From: Primorskyibacter sedentarius
GTDB lineage: Bacteria > Pseudomonadota > Alphaproteobacteria > Rhodobacterales > Rhodobacteraceae
DNA length: 64,000 nt
Reading direction: 5' to 3'
NCBI RefSeq assembly: GCF_004342065.1
Contig: NZ_SLZU01000016.1
Coordinates: forward strand, 28,666-92,665
Every line of letters begins with the position of its first letter. Within the stretch, counting starts at the first letter, position 1. A program made the translations under genes and the position numbers. The notes beneath the pieces are model-generated. The model ran no database searches, was not told the DNA's origin, and saw only the letters and a program-made list of their open reading frames with translations. This document shows, in pieces, positions 56,677 through 64,000 of this stretch.

Positions 56677-58449
56677 TCATGGCAGAGACCAAACAGACTC
56701 CTTCCCGTCTTTCGACTTGATGATCCCGAGCGTGTCCCCGGCACGGCGTAGGGTGGCCATTGTGATCCCGTTTGCCTCGGCCATCCCGTCCAGAATTTTC
56801 TTTTTGGTCGGGCCTCGACGCAAAACGGATTCCAGCCACGCCGTTGCCGTGTCTCGTGCCTTGGGTGGGCGACCACGCTCTACCTCAGGTGGCGCGAGAA
56901 TATCTGCTGCCGTGAGATCCGGTTCGCACGGGTCCCAGACGAGTTTGGGATGCGAACGAGGCCCTTCGCTCTCCATTTCGAAGACAATCGCCGGGCCCGT
57001 TTCGGAATAGTTTGACTTCGCATGTACGATGGCGCGCTTGCGCGGATCATCGGGATGCGGCGCGAGTATCAGCCCGGAGCGCACCCGTGCGGATATCGAA
57101 ATCGATCCGATACCTTGGTGCATGGCATGGTCAGCTCGTGCCTTTCGCAGGTGCCTTACAATCAGGATCGCAGTGTCGAAATCCCGCGCCAGTTGATCCA
57201 GCTCGATCATAAAGTGCATGGTCTCGGTTGCGTTGTTGCCGTTGGCACCTTCCTGCATGAACGCAATGATTGGATCGATGATGACCAGCGCCGGAGTGTT
57301 GGCAGTCAGTTCGCGCCGGACAAGTGCCAGACCGCGCTCATCAAGTGTGAAGGGCTCATCCTGATATCGTACCTTCGACACGTCCGCTCCGGCCTTCATT
57401 AACCGGGGTTTTAGAACCCTAGAGGGGTCGTCTTCCGCCGACATGAACAACACCGTTCCCTGTTCGATTTCATCGACAAAGGGAGGCGGTTCGCCAGTCG
57501 TGACGGCGGCGGCAATGGCACAAGTGAAGGTGGATTTCCCTTGGCCCATATTACCATCAAGAACAGTGATCGCGCCCTTGACGATGTAGGGATAAGCAAG
57601 GAATTGCGGTTCGGATTCCTCGACATCATCAAGCCAGCCAAACACCTCCTCGTGGTTCGCTTCATATTTACTGACACTCTCGGCAATGCGATCAACTTCG
57701 TCCCCGTCAAGCGGAGGGCTGCACGCCGCACCGTTGATGGCACGAAGCGCTGCGGCAATCGCCGTCTCGCCAAGGCCGCGGAACCTGAGAGAACCCGCAA
57801 TTTTGGTTAGCTCGTTGTTACGACCACCGGCTTTGAATGCCGCCTCGTTTTCAAAGCAGGCGGTGCGGGTGGCCTTGCGCTCTAGCGACCGCACAAACGA
57901 TGCGGGCAATCGAGCGGCCGTTTTTCTGTTCCTGCGCCACCGATATGGCTTTCCGCTGTGATGCCTACTTGGAGGCACGACGATGTAGCCGCTGTCGGCA
58001 TCTTTGATATCTATGCCTACAAGGGGCACTTTTTTCTTGGGCAGCGCCTCTGATGCCCGATAGTAGTGGTGCGCACCCCTGCCGGTTTGAACCGCCAAGG
58101 TTGGCTTTAAGTCCAAGCCGTCAAAGGTTTCCTCACCCTCGGGGCCGTCGACATCAAGCGCTATCAACCCGCGTGGCAGGATCACCCCCAGATTTGCGTT
58201 TGGGTACGATTTGAATGCACGACGAATCTTGACGGCATTACTCGTGGCACTGTGCTGACCCTTTGGGAAAAGATCGGCGATTGGGTGCTTGCCGGGGCTA
58301 CTGCACTGGCGCTTACCGCACGTGCATGCACCGTTTTCACCGATACCGTGTAGAGCAATAATTTTTGCACCCTGCCGCGCCCATGCGAGCGCAGCTTTAG
58401 TGGCAGAAGACGACTTCATGTCATCCTCAAAGCGAAATGCTTTGGGCAT
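56677..58449 (-). CDS. Bifunctional primase-polymerase / RecA-like helicase replication protein
   Basis: A 590-residue protein. The N-terminal prim-pol domain has LIALDVDGPEGEETF (about residues 115-129), VQTGRGAHHYYR and SGYIVVPPSRHHSGKPYRW. The C-terminal RecA/RepA-like ATPase has Walker A LDGNMGQGKSTFTCAIAA (about residues 289-306), LFMSAEDDPSRVLKPRL and Walker B LVIIDPIIAFMQ. It ends with a winged-helix-like region. It likely primes and unwinds the element's own replication. ATG 58449 follows AAGGAG, 22 bp after the AlpA stop, so they form an operon. Confidence 0.9.
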   Translation of the reverse strand: MPKAFRFEDDMKSSSATKAALAWARQGAKIIALHGIGENGACTCGKRQCSSPGKHPIADLFPKGQHSATSNAVKIRRAFKSYPNANLGVILPRGLIALDVDGPEGEETFDGLDLKPTLAVQTGRGAHHYYRASEALPKKKVPLVGIDIKDADSGYIVVPPSRHHSGKPYRWRRNRKTAARLPASFVRSLERKATRTACFENEAAFKAGGRNNELTKIAGSLRFRGLGETAIAAALRAINGAACSPPLDGDEVDRIAESVSKYEANHEEVFGWLDDVEESEPQFLAYPYIVKGAITVLDGNMGQGKSTFTCAIAAAVTTGEPPPFVDEIEQGTVLFMSAEDDPSRVLKPRLMKAGADVSKVRYQDEPFTLDERGLALVRRELTANTPALVIIDPIIAFMQEGANGNNATETMHFMIELDQLARDFDTAILIVRHLRKARADHAMHQGIGSISISARVRSGLILAPHPDDPRKRAIVHAKSNYSETGPAIVFEMESEGPRSHPKLVWDPCEPDLTAADILAPPEVERGRPPKARDTATAWLESVLRRGPTKKKILDGMAEANGITMATLRRAGDTLGIIKSKDGKESVWSLP

Positions 58450-58471
58450 CTCGTTCTCCTTTTCTGGATGA

Positions 58472-58696
58472 TCAGTAGTCTGCGTAAAAAGTCCGGGCAC
58501 GTTCAGCATCGCGTTCCGTTAGCCAGTCCTCAATCTCGGACATGAACCAAGCAACGGTGGTGCCGCCCATACGGATGCGCCTCGGGAACCGCCCTTGGGC
58601 TTCCCAACGCAATTTCGTGGTGTTTGAGACTTTTATGCCCATGCGCTTCAGGTCATCACGGGTCGCAAGTCGCGGGTTGTTTTCTTCGATATTCAT
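58472..58696 (-). CDS. AlpA-family excision/replication regulator
   Basis: A 74-residue MerR-like helix-turn-helix protein: DLKRMGIKVSNTTKLRWEAQ, GRFPRRIRMGGTTVAWFMSE then IEDWL. This is the AlpA pattern. P4-type elements use AlpA to activate integrase and excision. ATG 58696 has TGGAGG in front. Precedes the replication gene. Confidence 0.87.
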   Translation of the reverse strand: MNIEENNPRLATRDDLKRMGIKVSNTTKLRWEAQGRFPRRIRMGGTTVAWFMSEIEDWLTERDAERARTFYADY

Positions 58697-58819
58697 AGTG
58701 GGCCTCCATTTGTTAAATGAAGGGGTCGACCCCAAGTGAGGACAGCATATGGCAGAGCGAAACTGTTTGATATCAGAGGCGTAGCTAAGGCCGCGCAGGT
58801 TTTGCGTAACTATCAATAC

Positions 58820-59518
58820 CTACTTTTCTGGCGGCAAAGTGGCGGCATCCAGCACCTGCCCTGAAAACGAAAAGCTAGGCCCGAATATCTCGAGACCACA
58901 TGCTTCCATGAACTTTGTGTACTCGCTACTGGCGGTTTTTGTCCGGTCGTATCCACCGCGCCGCGCAGGCACGTCAGGAAAATACTGACGAAATACCTCG
59001 GTCAGAACTTCCGCCAAATCTATTTTGAATTCGTTCGAAAGTGGTGAGCCTCGGCGGGTACGCCCTTCCATTGCGGCTATCAAATCGGTTACGCGGCCAA
59101 CCAGTAATTCAAGCTCTCTGAGTAATTTTTTCCGATCAGGCGGTGCGGAAACTGCTCCGTCTGGCCACTCAGAAAGCAAGGCTAGATTTTCATCCGAAAG
59201 CGCTGCGGCAAGTTTTTGGGCCGGGTGCAGCACCGAGCTTTGGATCGTTCGCTTACGAACATCCGATCCCTGTAGTATTGGCCCATCGCCTATGCCAAGA
59301 GGCGAAGACATCGCTGCAATCCAATACGCCTCGGCAATGACTCGCAGTTCCTTGGCCAATGCCATTTGATCAATTTTCTTTTCGCTACCAACTCTTCGGC
59401 AAATTTTATCAATCAGCTTTTCAGAGAAAAAATCGGGCGCTGGCGGCAGTTGCCTCTCAAGCCAACCCAATTCGAGGTATTTCAGGTAGTAGGGCTGGTT
59501 TGGTGAGTTGTCCGACAT
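58820..59518 (-). CDS. Unknown protein between integrase and AlpA
   Basis: A 232-residue soluble protein (MSDNSPNQPYYLKYLELGWL start). It is helical, with no transmembrane segment and no catalytic motif that I recognise. Its start overlaps the end of the integrase gene by 62 bp and GGAATAGCC precedes it, so it is coupled to the integrase. Such ORFs at this position occur in other tRNA-integrated elements. Confidence 0.7.
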   Translation of the reverse strand: MSDNSPNQPYYLKYLELGWLERQLPPAPDFFSEKLIDKICRRVGSEKKIDQMALAKELRVIAEAYWIAAMSSPLGIGDGPILQGSDVRKRTIQSSVLHPAQKLAAALSDENLALLSEWPDGAVSAPPDRKKLLRELELLVGRVTDLIAAMEGRTRRGSPLSNEFKIDLAEVLTEVFRQYFPDVPARRGGYDRTKTASSEYTKFMEACGLEIFGPSFSFSGQVLDAATLPPEK

Positions 59519-60650
59519 GGCTATTCCATTGCTCAAGAGCGTCGCGCTTTTCATCCGCATATGAATAGACATTGTAGATTGCAGCTACACCTGAGACCAC
59601 ACCCGTCTTGTGGTTGAGCAAAGCCTCGGTCACGGGTTGTGGCACGCCGAGTTGGGCCATGTTGGTAGACATCGTGCGGCGCAGATCATGGGGGGTCCAA
59701 GGTTCGGCATCCTTAGGAAGCGATTTATCGAGACGTTTTTTCAACCGGCCAAACCCAGAAATTGGCGTAGTTCCCTTCGTAGTGAACACGAAATCAGAAC
59801 CGATAAACTTCGGTATTCTGTGCAACACATTCAGCATCGCGTCGGTGATCGGCACGGTATGCTGCCTGCCGTTTTTTGCCCGCGTCGAAGGCAGGGTCCA
59901 AAGGCGATTTTCGAGGTCGAGTTCAGACCAGCGCATCTCGGCGACTTCGGCGCGCCTTTGGCCACTTAGGATCAACAGCTTCATGCAATCCCCAAATGGG
60001 TAGCCTTCGTCGTCACTGGCCTGCCACAGCACACCTAGCTCATCGTCCGACAGCACGCGCTCACGGGGCTTTTCTTTCGACGGAGGTTTCATTCCGGCAA
60101 TGGGAGAAGCGTCGATAATGCCGCGCTCGACACTCCAGCCCATCAGATGCTTGAGATGGGCCAATGCACGGTTCACGCCGATTGGCGCGGACTCTTGAAT
60201 TGTGTCGCATGCTTTCACGACATCTGCGCGTTTGATCTCGTTGATCCATTTTCCATGCAGGGTCGTGAACTTAGCCAACTGAGCTTCTTTGCGCTCGAAG
60301 TCGCGGTTGTGAACCTTGGCATACTTCTCAATATAGTCAGGGATCACGTCGCCTAGCGTCGGTTTCGTCTTGACTTCTATGCCGGTGTTCTGTTCGAACT
60401 TGCCTGTTTCCACTTCATAAAGGATTTGCCGCGCTCGTTCCCGGGCGTCGTTAAGGGAAAACGGCCCAAACTGGCCGATGGTCAGTCGCTTCATTTTCCC
60501 GTTTATGCGCTTGTGAAAGCTGAATGTCTTGGTGCCGGACTTGTTCACACGAAGGACCAAGCCGGGAACCACCGTGTCACGATAGTCTTCCCGCTTGGCT
60601 GGGTTTGGATTTCTGGTATCGATGAACTTGGTGGTGAGTTTATGTGTCAT
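59457..60650 (-). CDS. int: P4-type tyrosine integrase
   Basis: A 397-residue site-specific recombinase. N-terminal Arm-DNA-binding domain (RDTVVPGLVLRVNKSGTKTF ... KRLTIGQFGPFSLNDARERA), SAM-like core-binding domain, and C-terminal catalytic domain: Arg in LLILSGQRRAEVAEMRW, His-x-x-Arg in TPHDLRRTMSTNMAQLG, His in ALLNHKTG and the nucleophile Tyr in AAIYNVYSY. ATG 60650 begins MTHKLTTKFIDTRNP, the usual N-terminus. Likely acts on the 47-bp tRNA-Phe site. Confidence 0.95.
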   Translation of the reverse strand: MTHKLTTKFIDTRNPNPAKREDYRDTVVPGLVLRVNKSGTKTFSFHKRINGKMKRLTIGQFGPFSLNDARERARQILYEVETGKFEQNTGIEVKTKPTLGDVIPDYIEKYAKVHNRDFERKEAQLAKFTTLHGKWINEIKRADVVKACDTIQESAPIGVNRALAHLKHLMGWSVERGIIDASPIAGMKPPSKEKPRERVLSDDELGVLWQASDDEGYPFGDCMKLLILSGQRRAEVAEMRWSELDLENRLWTLPSTRAKNGRQHTVPITDAMLNVLHRIPKFIGSDFVFTTKGTTPISGFGRLKKRLDKSLPKDAEPWTPHDLRRTMSTNMAQLGVPQPVTEALLNHKTGVVSGVAAIYNVYSYADEKRDALEQWNSHVGQLTKPALLPEIPRIGLA

Positions 60651-60921
60651 GAGGTCATGATAAGAGACCAGGCGATCCTTCGTCAGGGACAAGTCTAGAC
60701 GGTTCACGGGATTTTGGATCGGTCTGTGTCGACTCTCAATCACTTATGCTTACACGCGTGGTCTTCTATGCCACCCTGAAGAGCGAATGACGCGCTGTCA
60801 TTTCCATGCGTATTTCACTCAAGACACGCAGAAATTCTTTCATTGTGCCTGAGGCTCTTTGCGAAGAAGCATTGAACAGCTACGCTTAGACAGTGCTATA
60901 TTTTTCTTGGGGGAAAGGCAA

Positions 60922-61548
60922 ATGGAGTTTGTTGCAACTTGGATACCGTTACTCGCCTCGTCAGTAGCAATAATTGTTGCGGCGATCTCATGGCGCACTT
61001 CTCGCGTACTCCAACGGGAGAAAACAATGGGGGACTTCGAGTCGCAAGCCAGATTGAAGCAAATCGAGTCTTTCCTGAAGAGCACGGGTGATGAGGCTGT
61101 TTTGCTCAACAAGCGACTCGACGAGGAAACCAATACCTTGACTGGTGCAATACAAAGCATTCAAGATCATCGGAACCTGCTGCGTAGAATAAACGCTATC
61201 ATCGCTGATGCTGGGACCTACGAAACGCCCAATCTTGGGGCACAAGTGAACAGTGCCGTGACGAGAGTTGAAGACGCACACAAATCGGTATTCTCGCAAT
61301 TTCTTGAATCATATGACTTTTCCACCTTGCACGCGTTCAAAAGGGCCGCTCAACGTTCTCAACCGTCGCTGCTGGAGCTATTTGACGATGACAATTCAAA
61401 CGTTGATATTAATGAGCTACGTTCAAGGATTCTTGAGCTTTTAGAGGAGGGGCAAGACGCTCAATCGGAGTTGCGCGATATTGTCCTTCAGAACAGAGCA
61501 ACAAGAGAGGCGGAAATTGAAGATGTCAAACTCACTACTCTGGCTTGA
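60922..61548 (+). CDS. Membrane-anchored coiled-coil protein
   Basis: A 208-residue protein with one N-terminal membrane segment (FVATWIPLLASSVAIIVAAI, about residues 3-22). A long charged helical part follows (SQARLKQIESFLKSTGDEAV, EETNTLTGAIQSIQDHRNLL), probably a coiled coil. ATG 60922 is preceded by GGGGGAAAGG. No family recognised. The receiver-HATPase gene starts 26 bp before its stop, so the two products are translationally coupled and likely interact. Confidence 0.72.
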   Translation: MEFVATWIPLLASSVAIIVAAISWRTSRVLQREKTMGDFESQARLKQIESFLKSTGDEAVLLNKRLDEETNTLTGAIQSIQDHRNLLRRINAIIADAGTYETPNLGAQVNSAVTRVEDAHKSVFSQFLESYDFSTLHAFKRAAQRSQPSLLELFDDDNSNVDINELRSRILELLEEGQDAQSELRDIVLQNRATREAEIEDVKLTTLA

Positions 61549-62935
61549 CGACGAACCAGAAACGCTCCACTCGATTGCCCACTTTATGGAGAAGCAATTC
61601 AATGCACGGGTCACGATTAAACCTACCATAGAGGAATTTTTGGAGGCAGCGACACGCGAAAAGTACGGACTAATGCTGATCGATATTGGAGTTCCAATGT
61701 CAGCCGGGTGCGATTACCCAGACGAGCTTTTGTGCCGCGTGGGGAATGCAAAGTATGCTGGATCGGCTGTTTTTAGGTACATGTCCGAAAAGAAAGAGGA
61801 GTTTGGAAGCCCTAGACTATTTGTCTGTTCGGGGCACGCCCCAGATTTTGTTACGCAAACACTGGGAGCCGAAGTTGCTTATCAATACGTCAACAAGTCG
61901 CTTATTTTGCTTAGCCCACAAAACTTCGCTTCAGAGCTCGGCTTGGCTAATTCAAGTTCTCAAAGAGTGGGATCTTCGGTTGAGTTGGGGGTGGATAGTC
62001 AGAAAGTTCATGATGTGCGCACACGCTTGCTGCAATTGGCAAATGTTATCGCAAGTGTGACGCAATCTGCAAGCCGAATGCTTGGCATTTCGGGCGCTGA
62101 AAACCCCATAGACATAGACTTCGAGAAATGCATCAGAAATGAATTTGCACTAGTATCTCGGACGCTTGATGAAATCGATGCGTATGAGCACGCAGAGTTC
62201 ATTGACAACATCGAGGACCTACTCAGCATAGCAGGTCAGGCTGAAAAAAATGGGTTAGTAGCCAGTCAAACGATGGTCGTAGAAGCAGTGTTTGAGGCCG
62301 CAAAAACCTGCCGGCGCTCCAATATGCCACAGTGTTCAGTGATAGGACCGTCTTTAGATAGGATCCTTCATCTATTCAATTATGCAACAATATCTCAACA
62401 GGCTAGTGACCTAGTCTACACAGCAAGCTTACTCGGCGTACCAAGAAAGGATGAAAAACACGATGCTTTCCGTTTTGTCATCCAAGCCGAAGCAAAGAGC
62501 CTTCAAATCGAAGCTGCGAGCCGAAATTTGGAGGTCAGGTTGGAACTTCGGTCAGACCAAATGTTGCAAGGGGAGCATTTGAACCGTTTCCGTTCGGCAT
62601 TCTACAATGTTCTATCTAACGCCGTAAAATATAACGGAGAAATAGGTCGAAAAAGGGCTTGGGTGGATGTAAGGTTGTTTGAAGACGATCAAATGGTCGT
62701 TGTTGAAGTGGAAAGTTGGGGGGATCCACTCCCTAGTAACGAGCGCGACTACTTGATCTCAAATGGTTTCCGAGGGAGCAATGCTAAGAGGCTTGGTTTT
62801 GGGATGGGATTGTCAATTGCGAAACAGCACATGGAAGAAATGGGAGGCAAACTGACAATTTCAATTCGCGAGGCGGGGAATTCGAGGCGTCCTCGGGATA
62901 TTTTTACTGTAAGACTTTCAACACCGACTACCTAG
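61523..62935 (+). CDS. Receiver-HATPase fusion protein
   Basis: A 470-residue soluble protein. Residues 1-~135 form a response-regulator receiver: acidic pair SLLWLDDEPET (Asp9, Asp10), phosphorylatable LMLIDIGVPM (Asp54), FVCSGHA (Ser103) and YVNKSL (Lys125). Residues ~350-470 are a histidine-kinase-type ATPase: N-box NVLSNAVKYN (362-371), VEVESWGDPL and GFGMGLSIAKQHMEEMGG. The central helical region shows no typical H-box 'SHELRTP'. The order REC then HATPase in one chain, without a clear His-phosphotransfer site, is unusual. Coupled to the coiled-coil gene; convergent with the TrmB-like gene. Confidence 0.77.
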   Translation: MSNSLLWLDDEPETLHSIAHFMEKQFNARVTIKPTIEEFLEAATREKYGLMLIDIGVPMSAGCDYPDELLCRVGNAKYAGSAVFRYMSEKKEEFGSPRLFVCSGHAPDFVTQTLGAEVAYQYVNKSLILLSPQNFASELGLANSSSQRVGSSVELGVDSQKVHDVRTRLLQLANVIASVTQSASRMLGISGAENPIDIDFEKCIRNEFALVSRTLDEIDAYEHAEFIDNIEDLLSIAGQAEKNGLVASQTMVVEAVFEAAKTCRRSNMPQCSVIGPSLDRILHLFNYATISQQASDLVYTASLLGVPRKDEKHDAFRFVIQAEAKSLQIEAASRNLEVRLELRSDQMLQGEHLNRFRSAFYNVLSNAVKYNGEIGRKRAWVDVRLFEDDQMVVVEVESWGDPLPSNERDYLISNGFRGSNAKRLGFGMGLSIAKQHMEEMGGKLTISIREAGNSRRPRDIFTVRLSTPTT

Positions 62936-63489
62936 GCCACCGCTTGTAGAAAGTAGATATACTTCCCCCGAGAACGTTGTCGTTTTTCGAGGCCGGTCCC
63001 CACCAAGTTGTCGAATGTCGAACTCCGAATGGGATTCACCCAAGGCGTTTCTACGAATGACGAACTCGCCACTGAGGACGCGATGTTTTTGAAATAGCTA
63101 CGATGGTCCGTTACTATGCGTAGTATGGCTCCTGCTCGACACTTTGTGTGAAGTTGTAACAAAAACCTCTCTGTTAGTAGCCACCCAGATAGATGTGATC
63201 CTAAGATGTTTGTCCGCTTAATCCCCGTTACGTAAGGCGTGGGAAAGTAGATGTGAGCCGCTGCTAGTGAATCGTCTTGTACATTACGTGTTATGAAATT
63301 CTCTGCTTCGTCATGGGCGATTATTGCATTGCTCAAGCAATCTCGGGCAATTCTCTCTTGGGACGCATTGGCGTTGTCTTCGTTTATGTCGATGCCAACA
63401 AAAACCGTGTTTGGCTTTTCTCGTGCAATTCTTGCAATAAACGTGCCCCTCCCGCAGCCGATATCCAATTCAATGTTGCCTAACAACAA
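62932..63489 (-). pseudogene. TrmB-like SAM methyltransferase, probably frameshifted at the N-terminus
   Basis: The 185-codon frame begins (TTG 63489) right at the SAM motif ELDIGCGRGTFIARIAREKP. It has HIYFPTPYVTGIKRTN, like TrmB's FPDPWPKKRH, and a C-terminal SSTFDNLVGTGLEKRQRSRG. TrmB modifies tRNA G46 to m7G; this is a divergent element-borne copy. It lacks the normal N-terminus. Upstream, another frame reads KGQAVKKELVEKVGF, which joins smoothly (EKVG-LLLGNIELDIG) if one G of GGG at 63491-63493 is removed. No ATG is visible in the upstream frame. Confidence 0.65.
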
Positions 63490-63815
63490 ACCCTACCTTC
63501 TCAACAAGTTCCTTTTTTACCGCTTGGCCCTTGCCTTGCAGCAATTTTCCCTCAATTCCTGTGCCTTCTACCCCGAACGGGAATGTTCGGTTACTGTTGG
63601 CGGGAGGTCAAGTTCGCACTCTCCAATTCTTTGGACCTTTTGTTTTTTAACGCCCACCTCTCGCTGGGTATCGCTGGGGTAGCAGGAGCGGCCTGCTTGA
63701 ATGCTTCGGCACGAGACCCGCCGAGACGATCTGCCATGCGCAAAGATCAAGGTTATCAAGCCGCTACGTTACGGGTTGAGCGATCCTGAGACGGCGTGTG
63801 CGGATCACAAGACTA
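63490..63815. other. Right end of the element, with frameshifted N-terminal coding remnant
   Basis: About 325 bp before the right attachment repeat. Bases about 63491-63620 on the minus strand read as coding sequence for the N-terminus of the TrmB-like protein in a shifted frame (TFPFGVEGTGIEGKLLQGKG). Bases 63666-63683 hold the right arm-type repeat. The rest shows no gene. Confidence 0.5.
63666..63683 (+). repeat. Possible integrase arm-type site, right end
   Basis: GGGTATCGCTGGGGTAGC, 16/18 identical to 49251-49268 and in the same orientation, 133 bp inside the right attachment repeat. Confidence 0.5.
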
Positions 63816-63862
63816 ATTGAAAATCCTCGTGTCGGTGGTTCGATTCCGCCCCCGGGCACCAT
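63816..63862 (+). repeat. Attachment site, right copy
   Basis: 47 bp identical to 49137-49183, the 3' half of tRNA-Phe from the anticodon loop to past CCA. It is only half a tRNA, so not a second tRNA gene. Confidence 0.95.
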
Positions 63863-64000
63863 AAAAATCAATATCTTAGGGTCCACCCGGTGCAGTTCAC
63901 TTAACTGTTGATTGTCACTGAGAACTGACCCGGTATTTTCACCGAGAATTGACCCACTCTCAATTATGCGTCGTGGTCTATGACGCGGTCAATGTTTTGG
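63863..64000. mobile_element. Probable end of an IS21-type insertion sequence, partial
   Basis: Two related 16-bp direct repeats, CACTGAGAACTGACCC (63916-63931) and CACCGAGAATTGACCC (63940-63955), are 24 bp apart. They resemble the multiple terminal repeats of IS21-family elements. A minus-strand frame with an 11-residue C-terminal end (QNIDRVIDHDA) runs off the window edge and may be the IS gene. The family assignment is tentative. Confidence 0.4.

Larger units (their letters stand above)
49137..63862. mobile_element. Integrative element at tRNA-Phe (14.7 kb)
   Basis: Boundaries are defined by the 47-bp identical repeats at 49137-49183 and 63816-63862 (14,679 bp from repeat start to repeat start). 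Inside are a P4-type integrase, AlpA regulator, prim-pol/RecA-like replication protein and accessory genes, with lower GC and different codon choice than the flanks. Integrase, regulator and replication genes run in one minus-strand block (60650-56677), like the core of a phage satellite. No structural phage or conjugation genes are seen, so mobility would need a helper. Cargo occupies both ends. Confidence 0.93.

Noticed and set aside
63816..63862. Second tRNA-Phe gene
   Set aside because: Only the 3' half is present (anticodon loop to CCA); no acceptor 5' strand or D-arm precedes it. It is the attachment-site duplication.

Overview
The window is chromosomal DNA from a marine-type alphaproteobacterium of the order Rhodobacterales (Roseobacter/Rhodobacter relatives). 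The evidence is high-GC coding sequence and a TCA-cycle and ethylmalonyl-CoA block (sucC, mdh, malyl-CoA thioesterase, mesaconyl-CoA hydratase, sdhCDAB). Other lineage-typical genes point the same way: a SelD fused to a flavin oxidoreductase beside mnmH, a UPF0262/phosphatase/hisD cluster, DUF1403 with an ScpB-like protein, and several secreted RTX proteins. Assignments come from reading the translations and motifs; no database search was run.

Layout. 1-10.9 kb: central carbon metabolism. sucC runs off the left edge, followed by a glycosyltransferase, mdh, the (3S)-malyl-CoA thioesterase gene, NnrU, a DUF1737 protein, mesaconyl-CoA hydratase and sdhC-sdhD-sdhA-(small lipoprotein)-sdhB. The promoters of sucC and sdhC share the same pair of TGTGATCACA palindromes spaced exactly 21 bp, probably sites for one TCA regulator. 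10.9-16.9 kb: an RTX protein, two small ORFs, a universal stress protein, a branched-chain aminotransferase with a structured leader, trpS and a rhomboid-fold protein lacking its catalytic residues. 17-24 kb: a minus-strand run of phospholipase D, murJ, glnD and an LpoA-like lipoprotein. 24-29.7 kb: rsmI, yraN, gshB, an alpha/beta hydrolase, comM and a glutathione transferase. 29.9-40 kb: DUF1403 with an ScpB-like protein, a large RTX protein built from 444-bp tandem repeats, a SARP-type regulator, a PAP2/haloperoxidase-like protein and a subtilisin-like protease. 40.1-49 kb: housekeeping genes hisD, UPF0262, LMW phosphatase, amidohydrolase, infA, maf, RNase E/G-like, yacG, selD fusion and mnmH, then tRNA-Phe.

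49.1-63.9 kb: a 14.7-kb integrated element in the 3' half of tRNA-Phe. It is bounded by 47-bp identical direct repeats (49137-49183 and 63816-63862) and has similar 18-bp repeats just inside both ends. It carries a P4-type tyrosine integrase, an AlpA-type regulator and a prim-pol/RecA-like replication protein, an arrangement resembling phage satellites. Codon use and GC content are visibly lower than in the flanks. Its cargo looks like defence or conflict genes: a GHKL ATPase fused to a PD-(D/E)XK nuclease, a convergent unknown gene, a DUF3800 protein, a frameshifted PD-(D/E)XK protein, a receiver-HATPase fusion with a membrane coiled-coil partner, and a TrmB-like methyltransferase. Three cargo genes show single-base lesions, so the element is decaying or contains assembly errors. 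The last 140 bp look like the end of an IS21-type insertion sequence.

The best candidates for something undescribed are the GHKL-nuclease gene with its convergent neighbour, the receiver-HATPase/coiled-coil/methyltransferase cassette at the right end of the island, and the paired TCA operators.
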